NCBI GenBank assembly: GCA_027484655.1
Contig: JAIXSM010000016.1
Location: 1-57,876, forward strand
Direction of reading: 5' to 3'
Length of the DNA stretch: 57,876 nucleotides
From: Hyphomicrobiales bacterium
GTDB lineage: Bacteria; Pseudomonadota; Alphaproteobacteria; Rhizobiales; Beijerinckiaceae
Position numbers and translations under genes: made by a program. Below are positions 1-8,441 of the stretch, in pieces. Positions within the stretch are counted from its first letter, which is position 1; each line of letters opens with the position of its first letter. Below the pieces are notes generated by a model, which searched no databases, was not told the DNA's origin, and was given only the letters and a program-made list of their open reading frames with translations.

Positions 1-37
1 CTGAAGGTCGTCAGTTCAAATCTGGCCCCCGCAACCA
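1..37 (+). tRNA. tRNA-fMet (initiator), 3' part only
   Basis: The first 37 bases are the anticodon-stem end, variable loop, T-arm, acceptor strand and CCA of a tRNA. The T-stem GTCAG pairs with CTGGC around TTCAAAT. The acceptor strand CCCCGCA, discriminator A and CCA match initiator tRNA, whose C1-A72 mismatch is diagnostic; position 72 here is A. The 5' half lies outside the window. Confidence 0.85.
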
Positions 38-66
38 ACCGTCCGCTGCGTCATTCGCAGTCTTTA

Positions 67-99
67 CAAAAGCCCCGATCTCAGGATCGGGGCTTTTTT
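67..99 (+). terminator. Rho-independent terminator after tRNA-fMet
   Basis: A stem of AAAGCCCCGAT and ATCGGGGCTTT closes a short loop and is followed by a run of T. It lies 30 bases after the CCA of the tRNA and ends that transcript. The A-rich left arm lets it act on the opposite strand too. Confidence 0.9.
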
Positions 100-105
100 C
101 GTTTC

Positions 106-392
106 CCCGCCCGGTTGGGGACGCTTCACTCCCTCTCCCAAGACCGCCGCATTGTGCCCGACGGCTCGCGAGAGGGTCAAAAAAGACCGCCGATCCCGCA
201 AGTCGCACCTGCAACGAGTGCTCACGACGCCACGTCATGCGCTGCCCTCAACGAGCGAGAGCATGCCGCATCGAATGGGGAACCGCCGCCGGTGAGCAGC
301 AGCGATCCGTAGCCACTGCGAGCGCGCCATCCGTAGCTGCGCGTGTCTGTCTGCCCCGCTCAGGCGCTCTCCATTTCGTCGCGCCTTCGCGC
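106..392. other. Intergenic, no gene seen
   Basis: Between the tRNA terminator and the stop codon of the Bug receptor there is only GC-rich sequence. I see no open frame with a ribosome site, no tRNA, and no T-tailed hairpin for the minus-strand gene. Confidence 0.5.
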
Positions 393-1445
393 CTATTTCG
401 CGGCTGCCTTGCCGCTCTCGATGGCGCGGCGCGCGCGCTCAACCACATGCGCGGGAGTCGCATAGAGCTTCTGCATCAGGACGCTCATGTCCTCCCCCGT
501 GAGCGGGCTCACCTCAAGCCCCATCTTCGTGGCCTCGGCGATGAAGTCGGCGTCTTTCATGGTTGCGTTGAAGCCTGCGCGCAGCGCTGCAAGCCGGTCC
601 GGCGCGAGCCCCGGAGGCGCTGCGTAGGGATACGCGAAGCTCTGGCGCGCGAAGATCATCTCCAGCACCTGCCGGTCGGCGGCGTCCTTCGCGAGATCCA
701 CGATGAGCGGCGCGGAGCCGATGGCGGGGTTGGACTGCAGGCCCAACTGGGCGAGCACGACAATGCGGTTTTTCGCCAGCCAGTCAGCGCGGCTCGACGT
801 GAGGCTGCCCCACGATGTTCCCGCGCTGCCCTGCACCTCGCTACGTTCGATGGCGAGCATGGTGGAGTTGGCGTCCGGATAGCCTGTGATGACGCGGAAA
901 CGCGTCCCAAGCACGGCGTTCATGATCCATGGGAAGGTGGCGCTGTCGGCGCCGGCGCCCGACGCGGACACCAGCATCTCCCTGCGCTGCGTATCCTCGA
1001 AGGAGGAGAAGCCTGTCCCCGCCCACGCAAACATGACGCTTGTCTCGGCCGCAACGCTGCCCACCCAGCCCATTTTAAGGGCGTCGTACTGGACCCCCTG
1101 ATTGTCCAGCAACGGCTGCATCGGCAACCCGCGCGAGAACGTGGCGATCTGCGAGCCGTCCTTCGGCGCGATGCTGTAAATGTAGTTGGCGGCCTTCATG
1201 CTCGCCGCGCCGGGCATGTTCTGGACGATGACGTTGGGCGCGCCCGGCAGGCGCTTGCCCATGTGCCGCGCCAGCACCCGGGCGTAGGCGTCGTAACCGC
1301 CGCCGGGGCCATAGCCCACGACGATCTGCAACGGGTTGGCCTTGTAGAACGCCGCGAGATCCTGCGCGACGGCGCCCGCTGAAACCGTCAGGCCCAAAAC
1401 GGCCGCGCACACGCCAACAAAACGACCAACGCCGCGTCCAACCAT
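393..1445 (-). CDS. Bug/TctC-family tripartite tricarboxylate transporter receptor
   Basis: Periplasmic solute-binding receptor of the Bug (TctC) family, 350 aa. The start at 1445 is chosen because the following ~28 residues form a signal peptide (basic VGRGVGRF, hydrophobic core, cut near AVAQ) and GGGGGAAG lies just upstream; the longer frame adds an unlikely proline-rich extension. The family N-terminal pattern appears as IVVGYGPGGGYDAYARVLARH, followed by VIVQNMPGA and APKDGS. It belongs with the receptors at 38320 and 41149 rather than the classical YPxKPI type at 10078 and 25825. No TctA/TctB is adjacent, so it is an orphan that probably borrows a membrane partner. Its ligand, likely a carboxylate, cannot be told from sequence. 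Confidence 0.88.
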   Translation of the reverse strand: MVGRGVGRFVGVCAAVLGLTVSAGAVAQDLAAFYKANPLQIVVGYGPGGGYDAYARVLARHMGKRLPGAPNVIVQNMPGAASMKAANYIYSIAPKDGSQIATFSRGLPMQPLLDNQGVQYDALKMGWVGSVAAETSVMFAWAGTGFSSFEDTQRREMLVSASGAGADSATFPWIMNAVLGTRFRVITGYPDANSTMLAIERSEVQGSAGTSWGSLTSSRADWLAKNRIVVLAQLGLQSNPAIGSAPLIVDLAKDAADRQVLEMIFARQSFAYPYAAPPGLAPDRLAALRAGFNATMKDADFIAEATKMGLEVSPLTGEDMSVLMQKLYATPAHVVERARRAIESGKAAAK

Positions 1446-1717
1446 GTCGCTTCCCCCATTTTGGCCCTGCCGGTCCGCGAGGACTTCGGGCACCCTTTCG
1501 TCGCCCGGGCGGGGGAAATCGTCAAGTCGTTGCAATACGGGGGCGGCAAGGCGGGCATATAGACCCCAGCGGGCGCCTGGAGCACGAGCCTCGGTCGGGC
1601 CCGCCCCGGCCCCCGGCGTCGTCATCGCGGCGCCCGCTTCGTGTGGACGGGCGAGGGCTGGCGAGGAGCTTGGCTCGCTCCGTTAGGGGCGGGCGACCTC
1701 ACGAATTGCCCTGCCAC

Positions 1718-1823
1718 TAGAGCGGCAACCGACCTGACTGCATCAGGTCGTCCGCTCTAGTTTCTTGTTTTGTCGCATTTTCTGAACGTCCAACCGGTAT
1801 CTACTTTGACGGAAAATGCACTA
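1718..1823. repeat. MITE-like repeat, copy A
   Basis: One of four ~101-103 bp copies of the same non-coding element. It is flanked by TA on both sides (1718-1719 and 1822-1823). One end begins GAGCGG and carries an internal palindrome GACCTGA-N-ATCAGGTC; the other ends in GGAAAATGC. No coding capacity. Copy A lies at the stop codon of the OLD nuclease gene, whose TAG overlaps the flanking TA. The remaining ~270 bases between 1446 and 1717 contain no recognisable gene. Confidence 0.8.
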
Positions 1824-3743
1824 GAGAGCGTCGATGCCGTCAATCACCTGATCAAGTTTAGTGAACAAGACCTTGTCCGCCAGCAAATGAGTTAGGAGAG
1901 CGGATGCAACCGTTGGTGACTTAACGCAATCATCCCCGGATACATCGAAATACCTCATGACTTTAGCGCGCGCGCTCTCATACTTTTCCGCAGCGCAGCC
2001 TTTCAGATACTCTTCAAGGTTTCCATCCCAAGCTGAAAATCTTGCCTCACACACACATGGCCAATCAGTAATCTCGGAGTCAGATACGCCGCATATTTTC
2101 TGTATAAGCCTGTTGTACTGTATCTCGCTGTCGATCTCTTTTTGAGTTTTCTTTACGTACTTTGTCTGGTCATTGTCCAGAAGTACAAATGTGGGAATGC
2201 CTAAGCGGTGGAAGATGTATGCTGGCAAATGGAGCTTCTTTTTTCCTTCGCACGAAATGATGGCGATCCCCTCTTCAATCGGGGAGCGTCTCCTTTGCTT
2301 ATATGCCGCTTCAAGAATCGCCCGATCGGAAACGCCTTCGACCAAAACAACTTTAGTGGCGAAAAATCCCTCGGATATATCAGCATCGAAGATGTGTAAC
2401 TTAGCTGCAAATGCATCATCGCGAAGTGGACTCGTAGCGCCTTTTAAGTCCGCAAAATCTTTGGAGCACTCGCTAAGGGTGAGTTGCGATAGTACGAGTT
2501 CAGGCGATTGTTGATGCCGCCGCATAATGCGTACTTCGCTAAAGCGTGGGAGATTGACGAAAAGGGGTGAGTGAGTAACGGAGATTATCTGGAGACGGAT
2601 ACCCGTTTCTTTGTTGTAGGCTTCTGCAAGTGAGGCCAAAACTCGCGCGATGTGACGTTGTTTTGTTGGATGCTGGTAAATCTCTGGTTCTTCAATCCCA
2701 ATGATGAGGTCGCTTTGTGCTTCCTCAAACTCACCAGACGCGCTGCCGCTTTTCTGCCGAGAAAGAAAATCCAGAATGGTTATTATAATTGCTCTTTGCA
2801 GGCCATGACCCACAAACTCAACTGGAGACGTATGGCCGGCGTTCTTCACATCGATCTTAGATGAGGGGAGCGAAATCGGAATTTGCTCGAGGGGCTCCCA
2901 GCTTGCAATGAGTTCTGCATCAGTATAGAAGCGCTTGAGTGAATCCGAGAGTGCCTGACTTATCTCGCCCAATGCCTCGACTTGGTTCGGATCGGTTAAG
3001 CGTCTTATTTCTGCGTTTGCATTCGATATGAATGCTTTATAGTCTTCTCTATTCTCAATGGTCTGCCTTGCTATCGTGTCGACGAGTTGTTTTGCGGGAG
3101 CACCTTTCGCTGCACCCGCATCTTGAGCTGCATCGCGTACCGCGGGAACTAAGACGAATTCTGTTTTTTTCTTAAGCTGTCCAACAGCAACGTTCTTGAA
3201 TCCGCGGAACGTAGCAAGTTTGATTAACTTCAGTTCTGACTCGTTATCGCGCTCCCAAGCTTCGAAATGTCCGTCGATGTCGTCTGCGCTGCTTACGGTC
3301 GGCAGAGATCGATACCGTTCCTGCTCGCGGAGCGCGTTATATTTTGCTTTCTTGCTCGTCTTGCTCTGATCATTGCGAACTTCGGTAAAGTCCGGGTTGG
3401 CAAGAGCATGTACGAAGAATGTTCCTGATTCCTTCGGGTTTTCAAAAATTAGCTCCCTTGTGATCTGAAGCTTGTCCTTGATCAAATTACTTGAGAACAA
3501 ATCACGTTCTTCGGGTGTAAGCTCGCCAAACATAACAGAAATAGAGATCGGACTCTTGACCTGATGTTGATGGAAGTCGTCACGCGCTACCTTCGGGGCG
3601 CTGTCGAAGAATAGGTCCAGCGCCTTCAGGAACGTCGATTTGCCGGCATTGTTTGAGCCGATGATCACCGTGTGCGGATCCATCGGCATTTCGCAGTTCT
3701 TGATGGCGCGGAAATTTTCGAGCCGTACAGAATGAATCCGCAT
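1821..3743 (-). CDS. OLD-family ATP-dependent endonuclease (AAA ATPase + TOPRIM)
   Basis: ATPase-nuclease of the OLD family, 640 aa, about the length of stand-alone class 1 OLD proteins. The start at 3743 (MRIHSVRLENFRAI) matches the conserved family beginning. Walker A is GSNNAGKST near residues 28-36, and the Walker B region reads LIIGIEEPEIYQHP. The C-terminal TOPRIM domain shows VVLVEGVSDRAIL and FVLLDNDQT, the acidic residues that bind metal. Known members cut DNA, and several (P2 Old, GajA) act in phage exclusion. No UvrD-like GajB helicase is adjacent, so this is not a complete Gabija pair. Its base composition is clearly more AT-rich than polA, which starts 66 bp away, suggesting horizontal acquisition. 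Confidence 0.85.
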   Translation of the reverse strand: MRIHSVRLENFRAIKNCEMPMDPHTVIIGSNNAGKSTFLKALDLFFDSAPKVARDDFHQHQVKSPISISVMFGELTPEERDLFSSNLIKDKLQITRELIFENPKESGTFFVHALANPDFTEVRNDQSKTSKKAKYNALREQERYRSLPTVSSADDIDGHFEAWERDNESELKLIKLATFRGFKNVAVGQLKKKTEFVLVPAVRDAAQDAGAAKGAPAKQLVDTIARQTIENREDYKAFISNANAEIRRLTDPNQVEALGEISQALSDSLKRFYTDAELIASWEPLEQIPISLPSSKIDVKNAGHTSPVEFVGHGLQRAIIITILDFLSRQKSGSASGEFEEAQSDLIIGIEEPEIYQHPTKQRHIARVLASLAEAYNKETGIRLQIISVTHSPLFVNLPRFSEVRIMRRHQQSPELVLSQLTLSECSKDFADLKGATSPLRDDAFAAKLHIFDADISEGFFATKVVLVEGVSDRAILEAAYKQRRRSPIEEGIAIISCEGKKKLHLPAYIFHRLGIPTFVLLDNDQTKYVKKTQKEIDSEIQYNRLIQKICGVSDSEITDWPCVCEARFSAWDGNLEEYLKGCAAEKYESARAKVMRYFDVSGDDCVKSPTVASALLTHLLADKVLFTKLDQVIDGIDAL

Positions 3744-3809
3744 GAAGCCCCCACAAAGCAATGGAGGCTTCACCTTAACATTAAAAATTATACGCGCAAG
3801 GTGCGCCCC

Positions 3810-6800
3810 TCAATGCGCCTCGTCCCAATTCTGGGCCGCCTTGGCGTCCACTTGCAGCGGCACGCTCAGTTGAATCGCGGGGTGGGGCGCGTCCACCATC
3901 ACCTTGCGCACCAGGGCGATCGTCTGTTCGACTTCGCTTTCGGGAACCTCGAACACAAGTTCGTCGTGCACCTGCAGCAGCATCTGCGCGTTCAGGCGCG
4001 AGACCTCCAGCGCGCTTTCCATACGCGCCATGGCGCGGCGGATGATGTCGGCCGCTGACCCTTGAATCGGCGCGTTGATCGCGGCGCGCTCATTGAACGC
4101 GCGTTCCGACGGGTTGGACGCGGCGATCCGCGGATAGTGGCACTTGCGCCCAAAAATCGTGGTGACGTAGCCCTGCTCGCGGCAGGTCTTTTTTGTCGCG
4201 TCCATGTAATCGCGGATGCCGGGGAAGCGCTCAAAATACTTCTTGATGTAGGCGCCCGCCTCCTCGCGGCTGATGCCGAGCTGATTGGCGAGGCCAAACG
4301 CCGAGATGCCATAGATTATACCGAAGTTGATCGCCTTCGCGCGACGACGCACCTCGGAGGGCATGTCCTTCACGGGAACGCCGAACATTTCGGACGCTGT
4401 CATCGCGTGAATGTCGAGCCCGTCGGCGAAGGCTTTCTTCAACTGCGGAATGTCGGCGATGTGCGCGAGAATGCGCAGCTCGATCTGTGAGTAGTCGGCG
4501 GAAATCAGCTTGCGGCCGGGCGTCGCGACGAAGGCTGTGCGGATCTTGCGTCCGGCCTCTGTGCGGATCGGGATGTTTTGCAGATTGGGTTCGGACGAGG
4601 ACAGGCGCCCCGTTGTGGTCGCGGCGAGCGAGAAGGACGTGTGCACGCGCCCCGTGCGCTTGTTGACGAAGCCGGGCAGGGCGTCCGTGTAGGTGGACTT
4701 CAGCTTCTGCAACGAGCGCCATTCGAGCACGCGGGCCGGTAACTCATGCCCTTGCTCGGCGAGGTCTTCCAGCACGCTCGCGGTGGTTGACCAGGCGCCA
4801 GTGGCAGTTTTCTTGGCCCCAGGCAGCCCCATCTTGCCGAACAGGATATCGCCCAGTTGCTTTGGCGAGCCCGGATTGAACGGCTCGCCCACGAGCGTCT
4901 GAATCTCGGCCTCCAACCGCGCCATGCCTTGCGCGAACTCGCCAGACAGCCGGGAGAGGATCTGCCGGTCAATGGCGATGCCGCGCCGCTCCATGCGCGC
5001 GAGCACATCGATGAGCGGACGCTCCAGCGTCTCGTAGACGCGTGTCACGCCCTCCGCCGCCAGGCGGGGCTTCAGCACCTCCCACAGACGCAGGGTTACA
5101 TCGGCGTCTTCTGCGGAGTACGCGGTCGCCTTGTCGATGGCCACCCGCGCGAAGCCGATGAAGTTTTTGCCGGTACCCGCCACCTCGCCGAACGAAATTG
5201 GCTTGTGGCCCAGGTGCTTTTCAGAAAGCTCGTCCATGCCGTGGCCGTTCTTGCCGGCGTCCAGCACGTAGGACATGAGCAGCGTGTCATCGACCGGGCG
5301 CACATCGAGCCCGTTTTCCCGCAGGATTTCGAGATCGAACTTCATGTTCTGGGCGATTTTCAGAACACCTTCGTCCTCAAGCAGCGGCTTGAGTTTTGAC
5401 AGGACCACGTCGCGCGGCAGTTGCCCCGGCTGCAGCCCGCCGTCGCCGAACAGATCATCCGCGCCGGACTTGCTGTGGCGAATGGGGATGTAGCACGCCC
5501 GGCCCGGCGCGGTCGCGAGCGCGACGCCCACGAGCTCGGCGTCGAACGGATCGAGCGAAGAGGTCTCTGTGTCCACGCACACGCGACCCGCCGCGTAGGC
5601 GTCCGCGATCCAGCGGTCGAGGGCCTCAACCGTGCTCACGGTTTCGTAGGAGTTCAAATTGATCGACGCGCCAGCCGCGCGTGCGTGCGCGGCGCGCTGC
5701 GTAGCGAGGCCTTGCGGCGTTGGGGCGTCATCGCCCGGGACGGGGAGGGGCGGCGCCGTTTGGGCTGGTCCGGCGGGAGCTGCGGCCTGCGCCGCGCGTT
5801 CAGGCGCGGGGGCGCCGTTGCGTCCGCGCCAGCCGCCGGGGCCCAGCAGATCGGCGGCCGGCTCGATCTCGCCGGCCTCCACGCCGAACACCTCGCCCGC
5901 GCGCTTGGTGATGGTGGTGAACTCCATCGCCTTCAGGAAGGCGACGAGCGCCTTGCCATCCGGCTGGCTCAAACCCGTATCGTCGAGCGGGCATTCGAGC
6001 GGCACGTCGCAGACAAGCTCGACGAGCTTTTTCGAGATGCGCACCTGCTCGACGATCTCGGGGGTCGTCAGAGTCTCGCGGCGCTTGGGCTGCTTGATCT
6101 CGCCGGCGCGGGCGAGCAGCGTCTCAAGGTCGCCGTACTCGTTGATGAGCTGCGCGGCGGTCTTCACGCCAATTCCGGGCGCGCCGGGCACGTTGTCCGT
6201 GGAGTCTCCGGCAAGAGACTGAACATCCACCACTTTCTCAGGCGGTACGCCGAAGTAGTCGATCACCTCGTCGCCGGAGATGCGTCGCTCTTCGCGGGCG
6301 CCGGCGGAGCCTTGCGTCCCCGAGGCGGGATCGAACATCGACACGCCGGGGCGGATCAGTTGCATCAGATCCTTGTCGGCGGAGACGATGAGAACGTCAG
6401 CGCCACGCTCGTGGGCCTGGCAGGCGTAGGTGGCGATCAGATCGTCGGCCTCGTAGCGATCCTGCTCGATGGGGATAAGGCCGAAGGCGCGCACCGCTTC
6501 GCGCATGAGCGGGAACTGCGGAACCAGATCTTCCGGCGGCTCGCTACGGTTCGCCTTGTAGAGCGGATAGAGCTCCTTGCGGAAGGACTTCTCCGATTTG
6601 TCGAAGATGACGGCGAGATGCGTCGGCCTGACGCCTGCCGCTCCTTTCTCGATGAACTGGAAGAGTTTTGTGCAGAACAGCCGCACGGCGCCCGTGGGCA
6701 GCTTGTCTGATCGGTAATTGTATTTGGGATCCTGCCTTATGGACTGGAAGTAGGCGCGGAACACGAAGTTCGAGGCGTCCACGAGGAAGACGGTGTCGCC

Positions 6801-6830
6801 TTTCTGGACTGGGCGATGGACAGGCGTCAT
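3810..6830 (-). CDS. polA: DNA polymerase I
   Basis: Full-length DNA polymerase I, 1006 aa, for Okazaki-fragment processing and repair. The start at 6830 (MTPVHRPVQKGD) precedes the 5'-nuclease motif FLVDASNFVFRAYF; upstream codons give an unrelated Arg-rich extension. The 5'-3' exonuclease has YEADDLIATYA, SADKDLMQL and the helix-hairpin-helix PGIGVKTAAQL. The 3'-5' exonuclease keeps its acidic residues: VDTETSSLD near 418, then YSAEDADVTL, so proofreading should work. Polymerase motifs A (SADYSQIELR, ~778), B (RRAKAINFGIIYG, ~827) and C (VHDELVFE, ~952) are intact. A low-complexity Ala/Pro linker lies between the nuclease domains. Core gene with host composition. Confidence 0.97.
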   Translation of the reverse strand: MTPVHRPVQKGDTVFLVDASNFVFRAYFQSIRQDPKYNYRSDKLPTGAVRLFCTKLFQFIEKGAAGVRPTHLAVIFDKSEKSFRKELYPLYKANRSEPPEDLVPQFPLMREAVRAFGLIPIEQDRYEADDLIATYACQAHERGADVLIVSADKDLMQLIRPGVSMFDPASGTQGSAGAREERRISGDEVIDYFGVPPEKVVDVQSLAGDSTDNVPGAPGIGVKTAAQLINEYGDLETLLARAGEIKQPKRRETLTTPEIVEQVRISKKLVELVCDVPLECPLDDTGLSQPDGKALVAFLKAMEFTTITKRAGEVFGVEAGEIEPAADLLGPGGWRGRNGAPAPERAAQAAAPAGPAQTAPPLPVPGDDAPTPQGLATQRAAHARAAGASINLNSYETVSTVEALDRWIADAYAAGRVCVDTETSSLDPFDAELVGVALATAPGRACYIPIRHSKSGADDLFGDGGLQPGQLPRDVVLSKLKPLLEDEGVLKIAQNMKFDLEILRENGLDVRPVDDTLLMSYVLDAGKNGHGMDELSEKHLGHKPISFGEVAGTGKNFIGFARVAIDKATAYSAEDADVTLRLWEVLKPRLAAEGVTRVYETLERPLIDVLARMERRGIAIDRQILSRLSGEFAQGMARLEAEIQTLVGEPFNPGSPKQLGDILFGKMGLPGAKKTATGAWSTTASVLEDLAEQGHELPARVLEWRSLQKLKSTYTDALPGFVNKRTGRVHTSFSLAATTTGRLSSSEPNLQNIPIRTEAGRKIRTAFVATPGRKLISADYSQIELRILAHIADIPQLKKAFADGLDIHAMTASEMFGVPVKDMPSEVRRRAKAINFGIIYGISAFGLANQLGISREEAGAYIKKYFERFPGIRDYMDATKKTCREQGYVTTIFGRKCHYPRIAASNPSERAFNERAAINAPIQGSAADIIRRAMARMESALEVSRLNAQMLLQVHDELVFEVPESEVEQTIALVRKVMVDAPHPAIQLSVPLQVDAKAAQNWDEAH

Positions 6831-7083
6831 GCGGGTGCGGATCCGTGCGAGGTTCGCGCGGACCTTAATTGGACGGGCGCGGTTTCGCCACTCGCGTTTC
6901 CCGGAATACCGGGGAGACGCCTGACTTGATCGAAGCAATTCGCATGCAATCATTACCGTATTTTTACGGATGTGAGCGGCGGCGCCTGCAAAAAGCGCTG
7001 GCGCGCGTCCGCGGGATGCTCTTCTATTCGTGCGCGCCGTCCAGCGTTGCGAGGCGGCGCCAGAAAACGAGCGAGAGGATCCT

Positions 7084-7752
7084 ATGGGAGAAAAGATCAC
7101 GCTGACCTGCAAGGACGGGCAGCAGATCGGCGCATATCTGGCCCGCCCCGCCGGGGCGCCAAAGGCCGGCGTCGTGGTGCTTCAAGAGATCTTTGGCGCC
7201 AACCAGCATATTCGCAACGTGGCCGACCAGTATGCGGCGCAGGGATATCTCGCGATTGCGCCCTCCCTCTTCGATCGGGTTGAGCCGGGCCTTGAGCTGG
7301 GCTACACGGGCGATGATCCCAAGAAGGGGATGGAGACGCGGGGCAAGACGGAGTTGGCCAAGACCCTCCTCGACATCGAGGCCGCCGTTGACGTCGTGAA
7401 GTCGGCCGGCAAGGTGGGCGTCGTCGGCTACTGCTGGGGCGGCACGCTCGCGTACGCATCTGCGGTGAACCTGCCCGGCGTCGCGGCGGCGGTTGGTTAT
7501 TACGGCGGCGGCGTTGCGGCCATGTCCGACAAGGCTCCCCAGGCGCCCGTCATGCTGCATTTCGGCGAGAAGGATCACTCGATCTCGATGGCGGATGTGG
7601 AAAAGGTCAAGATGAACCAGCCGAGCGTGCCGGTTTTCGTGTATCCGGCCGGGCACGGCTTCAACTGCGACGAGCGCGCGAGTTACGACAAGGACAGCGC
7701 CGATCTGGCGCGCTCCCGCACTCTTGCGTTCTTTGCGGAGAAGCTCGTCTGA
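7084..7752 (+). CDS. Dienelactone hydrolase family protein
   Basis: Alpha/beta-hydrolase of the dienelactone hydrolase family, 222 aa. Catalytic residues are visible: nucleophile Cys in GYCWGG (about 117), Asp in FGEKDHS (about 164) and His in PAGHGF (about 191). Characterised relatives open dienelactone to maleylacetate in (chloro)catechol degradation. The start at 7084 has GAGAGG upstream and is followed by the expected KITLTCKDG beginning. It is divergent from polA over a 253-bp gap. The intradiol dioxygenase and TctBAC carrier downstream on the same strand fit a role in aromatic ring-cleavage products, but the family is broad and the substrate is inferred. Confidence 0.9.
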   Translation: MGEKITLTCKDGQQIGAYLARPAGAPKAGVVVLQEIFGANQHIRNVADQYAAQGYLAIAPSLFDRVEPGLELGYTGDDPKKGMETRGKTELAKTLLDIEAAVDVVKSAGKVGVVGYCWGGTLAYASAVNLPGVAAAVGYYGGGVAAMSDKAPQAPVMLHFGEKDHSISMADVEKVKMNQPSVPVFVYPAGHGFNCDERASYDKDSADLARSRTLAFFAEKLV

Positions 7753-7760
7753 GGTAGTTG

Positions 7761-7803
7761 AGCGCGCGGCCCGCCGGGAGGATCGGCGGGTTGCGCGTTT
7801 GTT
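7761..7803 (+). terminator. Terminator after dienelactone hydrolase
   Basis: A long stem, GCGCGCGGCCCGCCG against CGGCGGGTTGCGCGT (two G-T wobbles), with a 7-base loop is followed by a weak T-rich tail (TTTGTT). It begins 9 bases after the stop codon and separates this gene from tctB. Confidence 0.65.
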
Positions 7804-7945
7804 ATGGAGACCCGTAGAAATACGGATAGCGGCGTGATTTTCCGCTGGCGCGTCGGCGGGCTCCATGGCAATAATTTGAAAAATCCAGAAGAACGACCGG
7901 CCCAACGGCGCCGGAGGGGCAACAGAGGTAAGGGGGCGCACTTTA

Positions 7946-8428
7946 ATGAGCGACCAAAACACGATTGAACCGGCGAAGCCGGCTGGAATACGCATCCCAC
8001 AAGACTTTGGCGCAGGGCTGTTTCTCGTTCTCATCGCCGCGTTTTTCCTTTGGCAGGCATGGGGCTTGCCCCGAGGCACGCTTCGCGCCATGGGGCCGGG
8101 AATGCTGCCGACCTCCATCGCCGTCATCATGGGCGCGGGCGGCCTTCTTCTGGCGGTCATGTCGTTCTTCAAGCGCGGTCCCGTCCTGACGCGCCCGCAT
8201 GTGCGCGGGCTGTTCTTCGTACTCGGCGGCCTTGTGCTGTTCGGGCTGACGGTGCGCAGCTTCGGGCTCGTCGTCGCGGGTCCGCTGTCGATGATCTTCG
8301 CGTCGTTCGCGACCGAAGAGGTTCGGCCGGTTGAAGCGATCATCTTCGCTGTTGTCATGACGGCGTTCTGCATTGGCCTGTTCAAGTACGCGCTGGGACT
8401 TCCGATCCCGGTCGTGGCCTTCATGTGA
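7946..8428 (+). CDS. tctB: TctB-family small membrane subunit of a tripartite tricarboxylate transporter
   Basis: Small integral membrane subunit, 160 aa, with about four hydrophobic segments (for example FLVLIAAFFLWQAWG and LFFVLGGLVLFGLTV). It is followed after 13 bp by tctA, so they are co-transcribed. The TctB protein is required with TctA for sodium- or proton-coupled uptake of carboxylates captured by a TctC receptor. GGTAAGGGGG lies upstream of the ATG. Sequence conservation in TctB is weak; the assignment rests on size, topology and the tctB-tctA-tctC order. Confidence 0.85.
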   Translation: MSDQNTIEPAKPAGIRIPQDFGAGLFLVLIAAFFLWQAWGLPRGTLRAMGPGMLPTSIAVIMGAGGLLLAVMSFFKRGPVLTRPHVRGLFFVLGGLVLFGLTVRSFGLVVAGPLSMIFASFATEEVRPVEAIIFAVVMTAFCIGLFKYALGLPIPVVAFM

Positions 8429-8441
8429 ACTGGAGGCATAC

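Noticed and set aside
237-1382. Long plus-strand open frame over the Bug receptor
   Set aside because: It is a GC-driven shadow of the receptor on the other strand: Arg/His/Ala-rich with no motif or ribosome site.
5421-6710. 429-codon plus-strand frame inside polA
   Set aside because: polA on the other strand has every expected motif; this frame is low-complexity Arg/Gly/Ala.
1821-6830. OLD nuclease plus neighbour read as a Gabija system
   Set aside because: Gabija needs a UvrD-like GajB helicase; the neighbour is DNA polymerase I and no such helicase is in the window.
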